Positions 1-10,078 of a DNA stretch of 64,000 nucleotides are shown here, piece after piece. The stretch's first letter is position 1. The number at the start of each line of letters is the position of its first letter. The notes beneath the pieces were generated by a model. It saw only the letters and a list, made by a program, of their open reading frames with translations, made no database searches and had not been told where the DNA came from. The position numbers and the translations under genes were made by a program. This stretch comes from Rhodosorus marinus (lineage: Eukaryota > Rhodophyta > Stylonematophyceae > Stylonematales > Stylonemataceae), in contig JAMWBK010000009.1 of the NCBI GenBank assembly GCA_029953675.1, positions 1,736,001 through 1,800,000 on the forward strand. Reading direction: 5' to 3'.

Positions 1-505
1 TTCCTCTCACCCAGTGAATGGACCGTTGCTCTGGGTTCCAACAGCCTGATAGTGATTGACCAGCACAACTTACGAGTCAGGAAATGCCGTTTCCTTGATT
101 ATGTCTCCGGTGTCTGCATCAATGCGCAAAACGCGGCTCTTCCCAAACTGTCCAACAGTTTCCACTAAGCTGCCATTGCTGAACAGGAATCCCTGCGTGA
201 ACGAGTCCGTACCGTGCGGAAGAGTGGAGATGATCTCATAGTCCGCGACCCAGCCAATCTGAAAATTCATGAAACCAGGAACAAGAGAAAACGCAGAACC
301 TCTCTGAGAAGATGCTGCGAGCGAACATGATTCTGAAAATACGCACAACTTCATCCGCGACTCGCTCTTTGCGATACTGGTGTACTAAGAGGGACACGAC
401 CACTGCCAACAAACAGAAGACTAGAGCGCCAGATTTCCTAACCTCAAATATATTAAACACATGCTTGGTTCCAGGAGGTTTCCTGGCAACCCTTCGCCTC
501 CCCAT
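1..505 (-). CDS. Glutamine cyclotransferase (plant/bacterial-type glutaminyl cyclase), partial
   Basis: Would convert N-terminal glutamine of secretory proteins to pyroglutamate. Exon 1 (505-347) starts at the first in-frame ATG and encodes a short basic N-terminus followed by one hydrophobic segment (residues ~30-45), suggesting a type II membrane anchor. An 88-nt intron (346-259, GTGCGT...TTTTCAG) joins in phase 0 to exon 2 (258-74). Exon 2 carries the family block YEIISTLPHGTDSFTQG followed by an F/Y-G-x-S segment and DADTGDII, matching the first beta-propeller blade of this family. Exon 2 ends at a GTAAGT donor in phase 2, and the rest of the propeller lies beyond the left edge or in an exon I could not define. 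The identity rests on about 60 residues and on the known family pattern PHD-x-FTQGL. Confidence 0.72.
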
Positions 506-1936
506 CCCCACCAAAAGAAACCACTCAAACCCCTCAGATTCAAAACCATTCACCCTCGACGACCATATCACCCCACCCTGACTCAAGACCCGAAACTCTA
601 CACCAGTCTCATCACATCAAGGCCCAGAAACACCCACGAAAACTCATACCTCTAAATCCTTCATCCATTCCTTGTAAGGCTACGGCAAACTTCTCTTTGT
701 ATTTGTTACAGCAACATATGGTCTCCCCACCCAAAAAATCCCCTTGAGCCACCTGCTGTCCCAAATCTATATCTACCAGCAAGCGTTCAGATGGCACACT
801 GACCTCATGAATCTCGAATTAGACAATCCCCCTGGTCGCTGGTCCGCGCGCTCGCGCTCTGCAAACCACGGCCAAAAAAAACAAGATCTGAGATGAGATG
901 ATCGAAAAGCAACTTGTGCCCCTTGTGCCATGACAGTGCGGGGGACGCATCTTTCCAAAGCTTTTTCGACCACCGAAATGTTTGAGTCGGCTTGGATATC
1001 GACCGCTTTGGAATAGCAGCCGCTGTTGTGCTGTTCTTAAGGTAGTGTGCGGCGATGTTCTGGGCAGGCTGGCAGAGCCATCGTGCCGGTCGAATGCTGA
1101 CGGACCATAAGCGTGCCGTTCTTGTATTCAACATTGACAAGGGTAGATGTTCAACGTCCTCTCTAAGGTTTTCCATCGCGCTCGTGAAGAAAGACGTCGT
1201 GCCTCCAGGTACCTCATGTAAGCACCGGGTTGAACAGCTTCAGCGTAGTCTGCCTGGTTCCGCTCCTGGCATGGAAAGCTCTTCACCACGCCTCCGATTC
1301 CGCCTGGGGGGCAGACGCCAGGGTTGCCGTCGGAGGGTTCACTGTCCTTGCAAATTCTTATCGCGTGTTCTACGTCGATTTATCGAAAAAAAAACTTACG
1401 GCTTCTAGCAAACCTAGGCCTGTCCGAGATCAGAGAGGCTCCACCCGACTAGTCGGTGCAGCAAACCAAATCCTAGTCGGCCTATCTCCGTAATATTCCG
1501 CCACGCAGGATGTAGCAAGGATTGAGCTGACTGCTTAGCCAAATTCTGGTCGAGCTAGCCAAGAGGGGCCAAGTCAGCCGTGCGATTGGACCGAATTTCG
1601 CAGGGCTACGGAAAGGGAACTTGCACTTCGAACCTCAGTGGACACGGCTGGATGAACAGGACAGAGCCATATTCCGGCTTTACCGAGCAGATAATTCCGC
1701 ATTGTTTTCATGGACACTAGATAGGCTCTTTGCTCATCGTTCCTGTATGCTGGGCTCAACCATGGAGCTCCTCGACACCCAGGCTACTCCGGAGTTGCTT
1801 CTAATATACTTCCCATTGAAAACATGATTGTGGGCGTACGCTTGTCACGGAAGACGAGACAAAGCCGGGAGAACGGTGCTAATGCAATCACGAGGTCCTC
1901 TGGCAGTTGGCGCAAGAAGAGAATACCTAAAAGTCA
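506..1936. other. Intergenic spacer, no gene recognised
   Basis: The longest open stretch (805-1176, minus, 123 codons) has no recognisable domain and no supporting splice context. I see no RNA gene here. Confidence 0.4.
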
Positions 1937-2467
1937 TCAATAACCCACGGGTACCCTGCTCGGCGCACGTTGCGAGGGACACGTCCTTACGTTATGTCCT
2001 TTCCCCTTGCATCGCGAGCAAGCGTTTTTCGACTTCGGCCGGGTCGTGTCCGTTTCTCCCCAGTTCGCCCTCAGCCGATCGAGGATCCGCCACGCACTTT
2101 TGTAAGGCACATCGATCCCGTGCGTGTCTCTAATTGCCGCTACCAAGTCAGCGGGCGTTGGGTCGTCGAAGCTAGCAATCAGGGTAAGGGCCTCCTGCTG
2201 CAAAGCCAGGTGAGGAACCTTTGCCCTTTTGCTGCAAAATGGGTCATGCGGAGAGTATTTCGATATCTTACACTGCTGTTTGCTCACAGATACTTTCACG
2301 TGGAAATTGCCCTTCGCCTGCCCTCCGTCCTTAGCTGACGGGCATATAAGCGTAAACCGTGTCTTGCTGGAAGCTCTCACTGAATAAGGGACTTCATTAT
2401 CGTAGCAGAATCTGAACAGCGCCCTTTTCGCATCCGGAATAGTTGAAAAAGTAGTTCCAACTTGCAT
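1937..2467 (-). CDS. MuDR-transposase-type DNA-binding region plus CCHC zinc knuckle, solo ORF
   Basis: Intact 176-codon ORF with a true ATG at 2467 and stop TGA at 1937. Residues ~5-80 look like the N-terminal DNA-binding region of Mutator-like (MULE) transposases: FSTIPDAKRALFRFC, a CPSAK stretch, KVSVSKQQ, and an HDPFC close matching the usual H-x-C end. Residues ~85-130 resemble the helical segment that follows in MULEs (TPADLVAAIRDTHGIDVPY, then SAWRILDRL). Residues ~150-164 form a perfect CX2CX4HX4C knuckle (CSRCKGKGHNVRTC). The DDE catalytic domain normally lying between these parts is absent. It is either a truncated transposon gene that stayed open or a domesticated DNA-binding protein. 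It has no introns, and no terminal repeats were seen by eye. Confidence 0.6.
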   Translation of the reverse strand: MQVGTTFSTIPDAKRALFRFCYDNEVPYSVRASSKTRFTLICPSAKDGGQAKGNFHVKVSVSKQQCKISKYSPHDPFCSKRAKVPHLALQQEALTLIASFDDPTPADLVAAIRDTHGIDVPYKSAWRILDRLRANWGETDTTRPKSKNACSRCKGKGHNVRTCPSQRAPSRVPVGY

Positions 2468-3595
2468 ACTCCAGAGCGATCCTTTACTTCGTCTCCTCCA
2501 TCTGATGCTTCAGAGCGCTTTACCCACTTCAACGAAGCACTTATGTTCAGGTCCTCGTATGCGCTCCTGGAAAGGTGCATGGATTACCCCACGCCCTTAC
2601 ACGCCTCCCGCGGCTACCCTCGTGCACCTCCCCCAGTCTGAAAAAGCGCGCAGTTGTGTCTTGCGGGAAAACCGCGTTCCGCTCAGAATCCAATTTATTT
2701 CAATAATTCAATTCGAAAATTCGGAAGGTTTCAAAGCAGAGGAGACCTCGTACCGGTTGTGAAGAACACAGAGTAGGCATGATGATTAGGCATCGTACTT
2801 CGGCATCTCGCTCAATGCGTCGATTGGAAAGCGGAAGGATCAGTTTAGCCTAGAGTTGTTCCTCTCAGGGTTGTTGTCTCTGAATAACCAACGATGATTG
2901 AAAGAGTCACTGCTGAGGCCCTGCGTTCACTCTGCGTTTTTCGACACGGCGTGTGTCGTATGGGTTTGTTCCACGAATTATCGCGTGCTTTGGTTTAGTA
3001 GCCTAGATTTGCATTGACTTCGTCGCCTCTTTCGTGGCGACCCAGATCCTCTTGAAAGCCTCTTCACGGAGCCGTTTTTGGCTCTCTGGCGCTCGATCAC
3101 TGCTCATTGTTGGACGCCTGTCATCAGCAGGTTTTTTTTGCGCCTCTCACGGTGGTTATGAGTAAACGGTTGTTGGTTGGGTTGCGACATGTTTTTGTGA
3201 TTTGGTCGCGCAGCAACACGAGAATATCGGGCTCTGCTTCGTCGGGGCAAAATCTGCAAGAGGTACGACGGGTATTTTCGCTCTGGCCACAACTTCAGTG
3301 GGAGCTGGATGAGCTGGGGCGGATCCTGGTCGTTGCGCCAGGGGAGACATTTGGTTCTGTGCTTCAAGCTGGAAGTACACACGTGGATCTTTCAACGAGC
3401 ACAAGGCAGGTGAACACCGTTTTGACCCATTCTACTCCTACAACTGTCTGCTCTGCTCAATTCCAAAGGGTATTATAAAGCTGGTTAAGCGGTGCCAAGT
3501 TTGTGAAACAGAGTTTTATAAAGTCACAGCTGGTCGTTCAGCCAGGTTAAAAGAATTCAGAACTGTTCTGTCTATGCTAGAAGGGAGCCCTACAT
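2468..3595. other. Intergenic spacer
   Basis: Overlapping open frames at 3104-3478 on both strands have no recognisable domain. Otherwise nothing identified. Confidence 0.35.
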
Positions 3596-4666
3596 TTAGT
3601 GCTCCTCAAACCTTTTGTCGATGAGCTTCTTAAGCTCATCGTACATAACAAGTACAAGCGCTCCACCAGCTCCACGCAGAACATTTGACAGGGATCCCTT
3701 GAAGAATGCGTTCATGCCTTCCTGTCTTGCAATCTTCACCCAGCAATCCAAGGTTCCCTTGTAGAGCGTTTCCTTAGCACCAGCCTGCATCATAAGCCTT
3801 CGTCGCACAGTGTCGAACGGATACGAAAGGATACCGGACATGGCGGTTACACTCTGTGCGACCATCCACTTCGCGAAAATGTTAGCTTCCTTCTCGTTCT
3901 CGAAGAGCACTCCCTTAAGAGTGTCGTACAGCCCAAAGTAAGCACCTCGGTAGACAATGATACCTTGGACAGACACACCAAACCCTTGGTAGAGTGACAT
4001 GTAGCCGGAGCGGGTCGCCGTTTTCCTCAAGCAGTCGAACAGCCCCATGAACTCACGCTCCTTCCCCCTTCCTACGTCTGCGGCTAGTCGGGTACGGGCG
4101 AAGTCAAGCGGGTAGACGATCAACAAGGAGGAGGCTCCTGCAGCTCCTCCTGATGCAAGGTTTGCTCCGAAGAACCTCCAGAAGTCCTGCTTTGGGTCGT
4201 ACCTCGGGAACATATTCTTAAAGGTATCCTTGAAGGCAAAGTTGAAAGCCTGGGTTGGAAAGTAACGAATGACATTGGCCATGTTTCCTCTCCAAAAAGA
4301 GCCAATGCCCTGCTCGCTCGCGACGCGAGAGAAGCAGTTAATAATACCAGTATATCTGGGGATCTCTCCGGACTTGATTCTCGGGTTCGCATCCTGAGTC
4401 TGCAAGAGTAGTTTGACGCGCTCAATCGGTGCCACAAGGGTCTTCGAGATGCCTCCAGCAACACCTCCTGCGGCAAGGTCCATCAAAAACTTCTGAGCAT
4501 TCGCGTTAGGCTTCTTAGCCTCAACGGCCGCTGAAGCGACAATGTCCGATCTCTGCATCATAGAACTCATCGCAACTTGCGCACCCGAGACGGAACTCCC
4601 TTGAGTCGCTGTGCTAGTCGCGGCTCCGTTCAGAATTCGCATATTCTCCCAGACGTTTCCAGCCAT
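3596..4666 (-). CDS. Mitochondrial ADP/ATP carrier (SLC25 family)
   Basis: Exchanges cytosolic ADP for matrix ATP across the inner mitochondrial membrane. The single-exon ORF encodes 356 residues from the ATG at 4666; an in-frame upstream extension exists but starts without ATG context. Three mitochondrial-carrier repeats are visible with signature starts [14 protein letters not shown] and PFDTVRRR. The aromatic and GG motifs ([17 protein letters not shown]) also fit adenine-nucleotide carriers. The diagnostic RRRMMM hexapeptide is present as RRRLMM. There are ~60 residues before the first transmembrane helix, longer than the roughly 10 of animal and fungal carriers and similar to plant carriers with a presequence. 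Family assignment is secure; a non-ADP/ATP adenine-nucleotide carrier is the only real alternative. Confidence 0.93.
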   Translation of the reverse strand: MAGNVWENMRILNGAATSTATQGSSVSGAQVAMSSMMQRSDIVASAAVEAKKPNANAQKFLMDLAAGGVAGGISKTLVAPIERVKLLLQTQDANPRIKSGEIPRYTGIINCFSRVASEQGIGSFWRGNMANVIRYFPTQAFNFAFKDTFKNMFPRYDPKQDFWRFFGANLASGGAAGASSLLIVYPLDFARTRLAADVGRGKEREFMGLFDCLRKTATRSGYMSLYQGFGVSVQGIIVYRGAYFGLYDTLKGVLFENEKEANIFAKWMVAQSVTAMSGILSYPFDTVRRRLMMQAGAKETLYKGTLDCWVKIARQEGMNAFFKGSLSNVLRGAGGALVLVMYDELKKLIDKRFEEH

Positions 4667-7122
4667 CTTGCAAAGTGCAAACTGCTCAACACAAACCCGG
4701 ATCACTCCGCACGACACTACTCCACCCCGCACTCTCTCCTCAATTGCACTTTATCTTAAAAGCCCCACGCGGGTGGTTTCGGTTGCTAAGTGTCTTCTGC
4801 ACCGCTCCCAGCTCCCAACGACCTAGTATACATCCGCGTACATTATTCGCGCGATCGCACATACCCCTCTTGCCGGAAGAAAATACCTTAGTTGTTTGCG
4901 TCCCTTGCATGGGGACGCAATGAAATTTGCGTCGCATCGAAACGTGCACAAAAACGTCCTCCCCCCTCCTACAAGCCGTTCGTCCAGATTTAAGATCTAG
5001 GCTATTCACAAGCAATACTAGATACTATAAAATTCACATATTCATGATCATGTCCAGCTCTAAAGAAATACAGCATACAATTAGTAGTTGGCAATTGTGC
5101 TCGCTTACGGACTCCGGGTAAATTCTGCTGGATATTTTTTTCGTCATCCACCAGACCGAAACGCTCTAAACAAATTCTTTCAATCCACCCCCCATCCTGT
5201 GATGCGAGTGCATTCAATCGCCCTCTATTGATTCTATTGATTTGGACACCCAATCTGATTCTTAAGTTTTATTTATTTTGAAGATGGTTTCCTCAAGGCA
5301 CCTTTCCATTTTTTTCTTCGTAAAACCTATTGAAATCTAAAGAAGCACGAAGTTTCGACAATAAAAACCCTGCCACTTCTGCTAATCAGAGGTCGTTGGA
5401 GCAAATATAAAAACCCTGCCGCTTCTGCTAATCGGAGGTCGTTGGAGCAAATATCATTCAGAAAACCTTGCAAGCGACAAGCTCCGGAAAGGCTTTTTGA
5501 TTGATCATGATATGTTTAGGCCTCCGCCATCCTTGTGCACTCAATTTTCTCATCTTTTTATTGAAATTTTAGGTATTGGATATTTGATCGGATCGGAGGT
5601 TACCCCTTGTAGACTCGTGCTGCAGTCCCGCAGCTGTAGCAGTTAATTTTTGTTGAATACAGTTAACCCGGCGTGGGCGTATTTTTTTGGACGGCCAACC
5701 GGAATACGTTGCCAACATCTTCAACCAATGATATATATTCTTTCGTTCATAAGTTCTCAATGAAATTTCTGGTTTGTTAGAGGCTGATACCCCCATTGAA
5801 AGTACATTTGGGACACGGATGTGTTTTAAGGATGCCGTTCTATTCCGCTATTTTTTTGTGAATCGCGGGACAGGTTTTCGGCTTTTTTTTAGGAGTCTAT
5901 CGTAAGCGCGAATGGATTGGACGGAAACCGAATTCGTGTTAAAAGTTGTTCATGCACCCAACCCGGCAAGCACTATCATCAACTGGGATACGGCGGCTAA
6001 TTTAGTTCACGAAAAGCGTTTCGCGCGGTCGACCCCTCTCGGATATCTGGCGGGTAGAAGCTTACGAGAACAATCTGGGAGGCAGGTTACTCCAAGGCTG
6101 GCATGAGTCACGGGCCGCGCCGCTGTCTAGTTTTTGTCCGACGAGCTAGCCTATGCAATGAACCCACCACGGAGCAATTGTGCTTCGTGTTCGGTTATAG
6201 TCGTGAACCCACTTCTAAACCGGGGCGCGGGCCCATGACCAAGCTCGAACGAGCATGAGTACCTTGGCCAGAATCGCATGGTGGAAGCCATTTCTCACAA
6301 GTAGTCCTCCCCATTGCGTTGCAAGGAACAACTCGCTTTCCATCCATGCAAATAACGCACGGCTGTGCGGATGCCGCTTGCGCTGTAGATTAACCCTTGC
6401 TACTCGTCAGAATTCGAGGACCACAGAAAGAAGCTTGCTGGCCAAAATTGGACTTGTCCCTGCTCGGGCCAATAGCTTAGAGCAGACTGGCAGCTCTGGA
6501 TTGAACTCTCTGGTACGGCATGCTTACGCGTTGGCGGGCTCCCGCGGTGAGCTTCACGAGGTTTAACATCGAAAATTGTTTGCGGATTTCGCACTCTGAA
6601 TTGGAGGCTTGAACGAAATGAGAAACGTCCTGCGATTTCTCAAGCGCACGACAGAAACAGTTTCTGGACCTAAACAGCATCATGACCAATCAACTACTCA
6701 CGTTTATTTCTATGAACACAAATTAATGCTGGGAATGCAAGGGCAGCCGGAGCTTCGTACTAATGTTTCATTCAGGCACGTTGCCTTCAGCGCTGATTTA
6801 AAACATCGTCCGAAAAGCTTCTTGAAACCAAAACCGAGGAGCCATATTCTAAAGGACCCTAAAAACACGAAGAAGCGCCACAGCGAGGTGGAACGGGCTT
6901 CATAATAGTCCCGCCCGTCATCTGCTGCTGGGCAAGTCAGACTACGAGCGCGTAGACCCTGCATCGCAGTTCATCTCCAACAATCGGTGACCGGGGGCTA
7001 GCAGCGGTTGTCAAGAGACAGCAGGAGGCACTCTTCCAGTTGACCCTTTAGAGGATGACGTATTGCCGTTTTGCTGCTCAGGAATTGAATCATCTCATCA
7101 TGATCAGCTGGGGTTGCGGCTA
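4667..7122. other. Long intergenic spacer
   Basis: Holds the 46-bp tandem repeat at 5361-5452 and AT-rich segments (about 5240-5560). Short ORFs (for example 6255-6566 and 6609-6905, plus) show no recognisable domain or splice pattern. No RNA gene seen. Confidence 0.4.
5361..5452. repeat. Two-copy 46-bp direct tandem repeat
   Basis: Copies at 5361-5406 and 5407-5452 differ at only two positions, both A/G. The unit begins ATAAAAACCCTGCC and ends GTTGGAGCAAAT. It lies in the AT-rich spacer upstream of the ADP/ATP carrier. No coding sense was seen. Confidence 0.9.
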
Positions 7123-8505
7123 CTAAATCCTGGAGGGATACCCACCACCACCGGATCCGCGAGAGCTGCCACTTCTGCCCTGTGTGTTGCTGCCATCGTA
7201 ATTCGAATAACCACCCCCGCTCCTTTGCCTCTCACGGTCGTCTTCTTCGGGGGGATAACCACCGCTTCTACTGCTGCCATTACCATATGGCCTACTACCG
7301 GTAGCGGATCTCTGATAATAATCCGAGTAGCTCGTCCCGGAGTAACCACGATCGTAGTCGGCACGACCGTCCCTTCGCTCTTGATAGGGAGTCGGGGGAA
7401 GGTCCCGAGGTCCTCCATGGTAGTCGCTTGCTTGGTACCGTTGGCCATCCTGATAGTAGTTGCTCCGTGGGTCACCTCCGCCGTAAGAACCTCGTGGCCC
7501 AGCACGATACGCATCCGCGTAAGAGTCTCCACGAGAGCCATACTGATCCGAGGGCCGTCTTGAAACAAAGTCGTTGTAGTTGCCACTCCCTCCGTCTCCT
7601 CCATACCCTGAAGCCTGCTCAGACACTCTACGATAATCGTTGGTGCTAAGTGCTCCGCGAGCACCTGAATTTGATCGAGAGTAGCCATCACCACCTGCGT
7701 GCCGCTCGCTCCCAGATCTACCACTCAGTCCAAAATAGTCCACCTCCATACCACCGTGAGCTCCGCTGTTGGGTTGGTCCATGCTTAGAGTAGCATCGCT
7801 GCCGTGCACACTTCCTCCGAGCGCCGACGCAAGATGTCTGTGAAGCTCTGTATACTCGAAATTCGAGTCGGCCTCCCGCAATCCGTCTGCACCCGTCAAA
7901 AGCTCTTTCACGGAAATTTCTTTCCCGTAAAAGCCCTTGTTCATTGAAGGGTTTCCAACGATTACGGCTCCATTGAGAGCTAATCCCGCGAAGAGGCCTT
8001 GGCTGTAACTATAAGAGTAGGATGCGGCGACTCCCTTGTTCCCCACGTCAAGCTTGACGTCCGCGTTTCTTCCAACAGGGCCAGCGGCCACTCCAATGTC
8101 ACCTCCAATGTTCATCTTACCCTGTGACGAAAAAGTCCTCAGGGCGTTCTTCGAGTTAAGCACCACTACATGATACTGCTTTTGCGCTCCAATCAGAAGA
8201 CCCCAACCCATTCCTCCGGAAGTGATTGCGGTTGGAGCCGACCACCTCTCCTGAGGAGTACCGCGGTTGATCTTGGCGATGACAAAGCCAGTGCCAAGTT
8301 CGCCACTCCAGAGGAAGCCAGCTCGGATGAAAAACAAAAAGCAGACTCCGTGAGCCTTAGCCAGAACCCAAGGGGGGATCATGGCAACTTGGTCCTTAAT
8401 CTTGGAGTTTAGGGACTTGCCTTCACCCGTCCATGAAGCAGCAATTCCCTTTGCGACTTTGATGTCGGTCGACATGCTTCCCGTTCCAGATATCCCTAGC
8501 CCCAT
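7123..8505 (-). CDS. SYLF-domain (Ysc84/SH3YL1-type) lipid-binding protein with a Ser/Gly/Tyr/Arg-rich tail
   Basis: The single-exon ORF encodes 460 residues from the ATG at 8505. The first ~210 residues are a SYLF domain: IPPWVLAKAHGV, FVIAKINRG, WSAPTAITSGGMGWG, VVVLNSKNALRTF and GDIGVAAGPVGR match the conserved core. SYLF proteins bind phosphoinositides and act at membrane-actin interfaces such as endocytic sites. Residues ~235-460 are low complexity, rich in Ser, Gly, Tyr, Arg and Asp with repeated YRR, SDYY and RGS-like pieces, and are probably disordered. The usual SH3 or FYVE partner domain was not found. Domain call secure; cellular role inferred from the family. Confidence 0.85.
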   Translation of the reverse strand: MGLGISGTGSMSTDIKVAKGIAASWTGEGKSLNSKIKDQVAMIPPWVLAKAHGVCFLFFIRAGFLWSGELGTGFVIAKINRGTPQERWSAPTAITSGGMGWGLLIGAQKQYHVVVLNSKNALRTFSSQGKMNIGGDIGVAAGPVGRNADVKLDVGNKGVAASYSYSYSQGLFAGLALNGAVIVGNPSMNKGFYGKEISVKELLTGADGLREADSNFEYTELHRHLASALGGSVHGSDATLSMDQPNSGAHGGMEVDYFGLSGRSGSERHAGGDGYSRSNSGARGALSTNDYRRVSEQASGYGGDGGSGNYNDFVSRRPSDQYGSRGDSYADAYRAGPRGSYGGGDPRSNYYQDGQRYQASDYHGGPRDLPPTPYQERRDGRADYDRGYSGTSYSDYYQRSATGSRPYGNGSSRSGGYPPEEDDRERQRSGGGYSNYDGSNTQGRSGSSRGSGGGGYPSRI

Positions 8506-10078
8506 TCTGTTTTGCTTTTTTTTCACAGAGGAAATCAGCAATCTCAGGCAACTTGGAATTTCCTCAGACGACCCTCAACCCCCCCACTTTCCCCTCGAAG
8601 TGGAACCGTTCCGTTCCACGACAGGACCTCCTAAGCCTTTAAGATGCGTTCGCCGCCCCCCCCAAACAAAAAAGCCGAGCACGCACGTGTAAAATTCTCT
8701 ACTAGAAGTCTTCAAAAACCCACGTACATAATCCCTAGCCAAGCTCGCCCTTGATTCATACAGACCCACAATGAAGTAGGATTAAACCGCCCTACCGCCT
8801 TGGCGGTAGCGAAATGAAATTGTACTAGACGACAGGGATAGGCATTCCACCGACAATAATTGTACTTGCAAATTTTGCTGTAAGGTCTAACGACAAAATT
8901 CTTAGATCTGCATACTACCATTCCCCCCTTTCGGGGACGAAGAGTCCTGCAACATCCACTTTTTAAATCATCTTTGTAATTGTTGCACTGTTTCAACTAC
9001 ACATGCACTGGGGGGTTCCGACTTGGGATCGAAACATCGCTCAAAGTCAGGGAGGGCGAGAAAATCCAGAAAATGTACTTGCCCCACGAGAAGCCTTGGC
9101 TGCTTTTTTGATCACTGCTGGATATAAGGGGGGAGGAACAGGGAAGGATTAGTTTTTTTGGCGTGCTTCTCCAGAATTTTCGATTTGTTTTCGGGGAATC
9201 TGAGCTGAGTTACTGCGTACTGCGAACCCCTCGAGTTAAAGGCGATTTCTGGTGGGTCGCAGACATGGGTGATTGACTCGTAGATAGGGAATAACGCAAA
9301 ATTACAATGAAAACAAGGAGAAAAAAAACTTGCATACATAATCGACCAACGTCTACGATCCAGTATATGTGTTTTTAAAATAAATAGTCTTATTTTTAAC
9401 GGTGCGAGTTGATTTATTTCGTGCGGACAAGTCACTTCCTGTAGAACAATCCAAGGCGATCTTTTGTGTGTCAGGGAATTCGCCGGTCTTGGCCCCTCCA
9501 AACTACCTCCCAAGGGCAGGAGTCGGTTGGAGTGGCGTATCCAACCAGCAGGTTTGTTCATCAGCAGCTGAGTTCGCGATGCATGCAACTTTGGATTTCA
9601 GTGAAAAGTACGAAACCCCTCGCATTCATCATCGAGTCTCAACGCAGAAGGCGCATGGGCCAAGTCCAGCGTACCAACTGATTGGGGCCACACCCGAAGA
9701 CTATACATAGATATCTGGTTCCACTGCGTCAGACGAATGTGTCCATATGAGTAACGAACTCCGGTTCGTTCGTAGGAGTCAAATGGAAAAGAGTTCATTG
9801 CTGTCTTCCACCCAGAGTGGTCCCTCCTTGAAAAACATGCAAGAAGCGTTCCACTGTCAGCACATTCCGAATTTGAGCTGGACGGAAACCTCCCAGAATC
9901 GTTTGAAAACAAATTTGCAGGTGATGCTGAAAAACGCCTTGGCCGCTCGTTTTTAGCGTCCGCAGAGCGAAGATGGGATCCTTCAATGGTGCTCGCTATC
10001 GGTCTGAATTCAAAATGAATTGGTCCATTTTAATTCCTCCAGTTCAAAGCTCTATGGGCGCAAACTATCAAACAAAAA
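8506..10078. other. Intergenic spacer
   Basis: No recognisable gene. Open frames at 9112-9588 and 9598-9912 (minus) lack domains. Confidence 0.4.

Noticed and set aside
1-69. Plus-strand reading EWTVALGSNSLIVIDQ resembling a beta-propeller strand
   Set aside because: The glutaminyl cyclase is on the minus strand with a clear donor at 73; the plus-strand resemblance is chance.
805-1176. 123-codon minus-strand ORF
   Set aside because: No domain, no splice partner and composition like random sequence.
7063-7724. Long ORFs on both strands overlapping the C-terminal tail of the SYLF gene
   Set aside because: Low-complexity, Gly/Ser/Thr-rich shadow frames of a coding region; no start context or domain.
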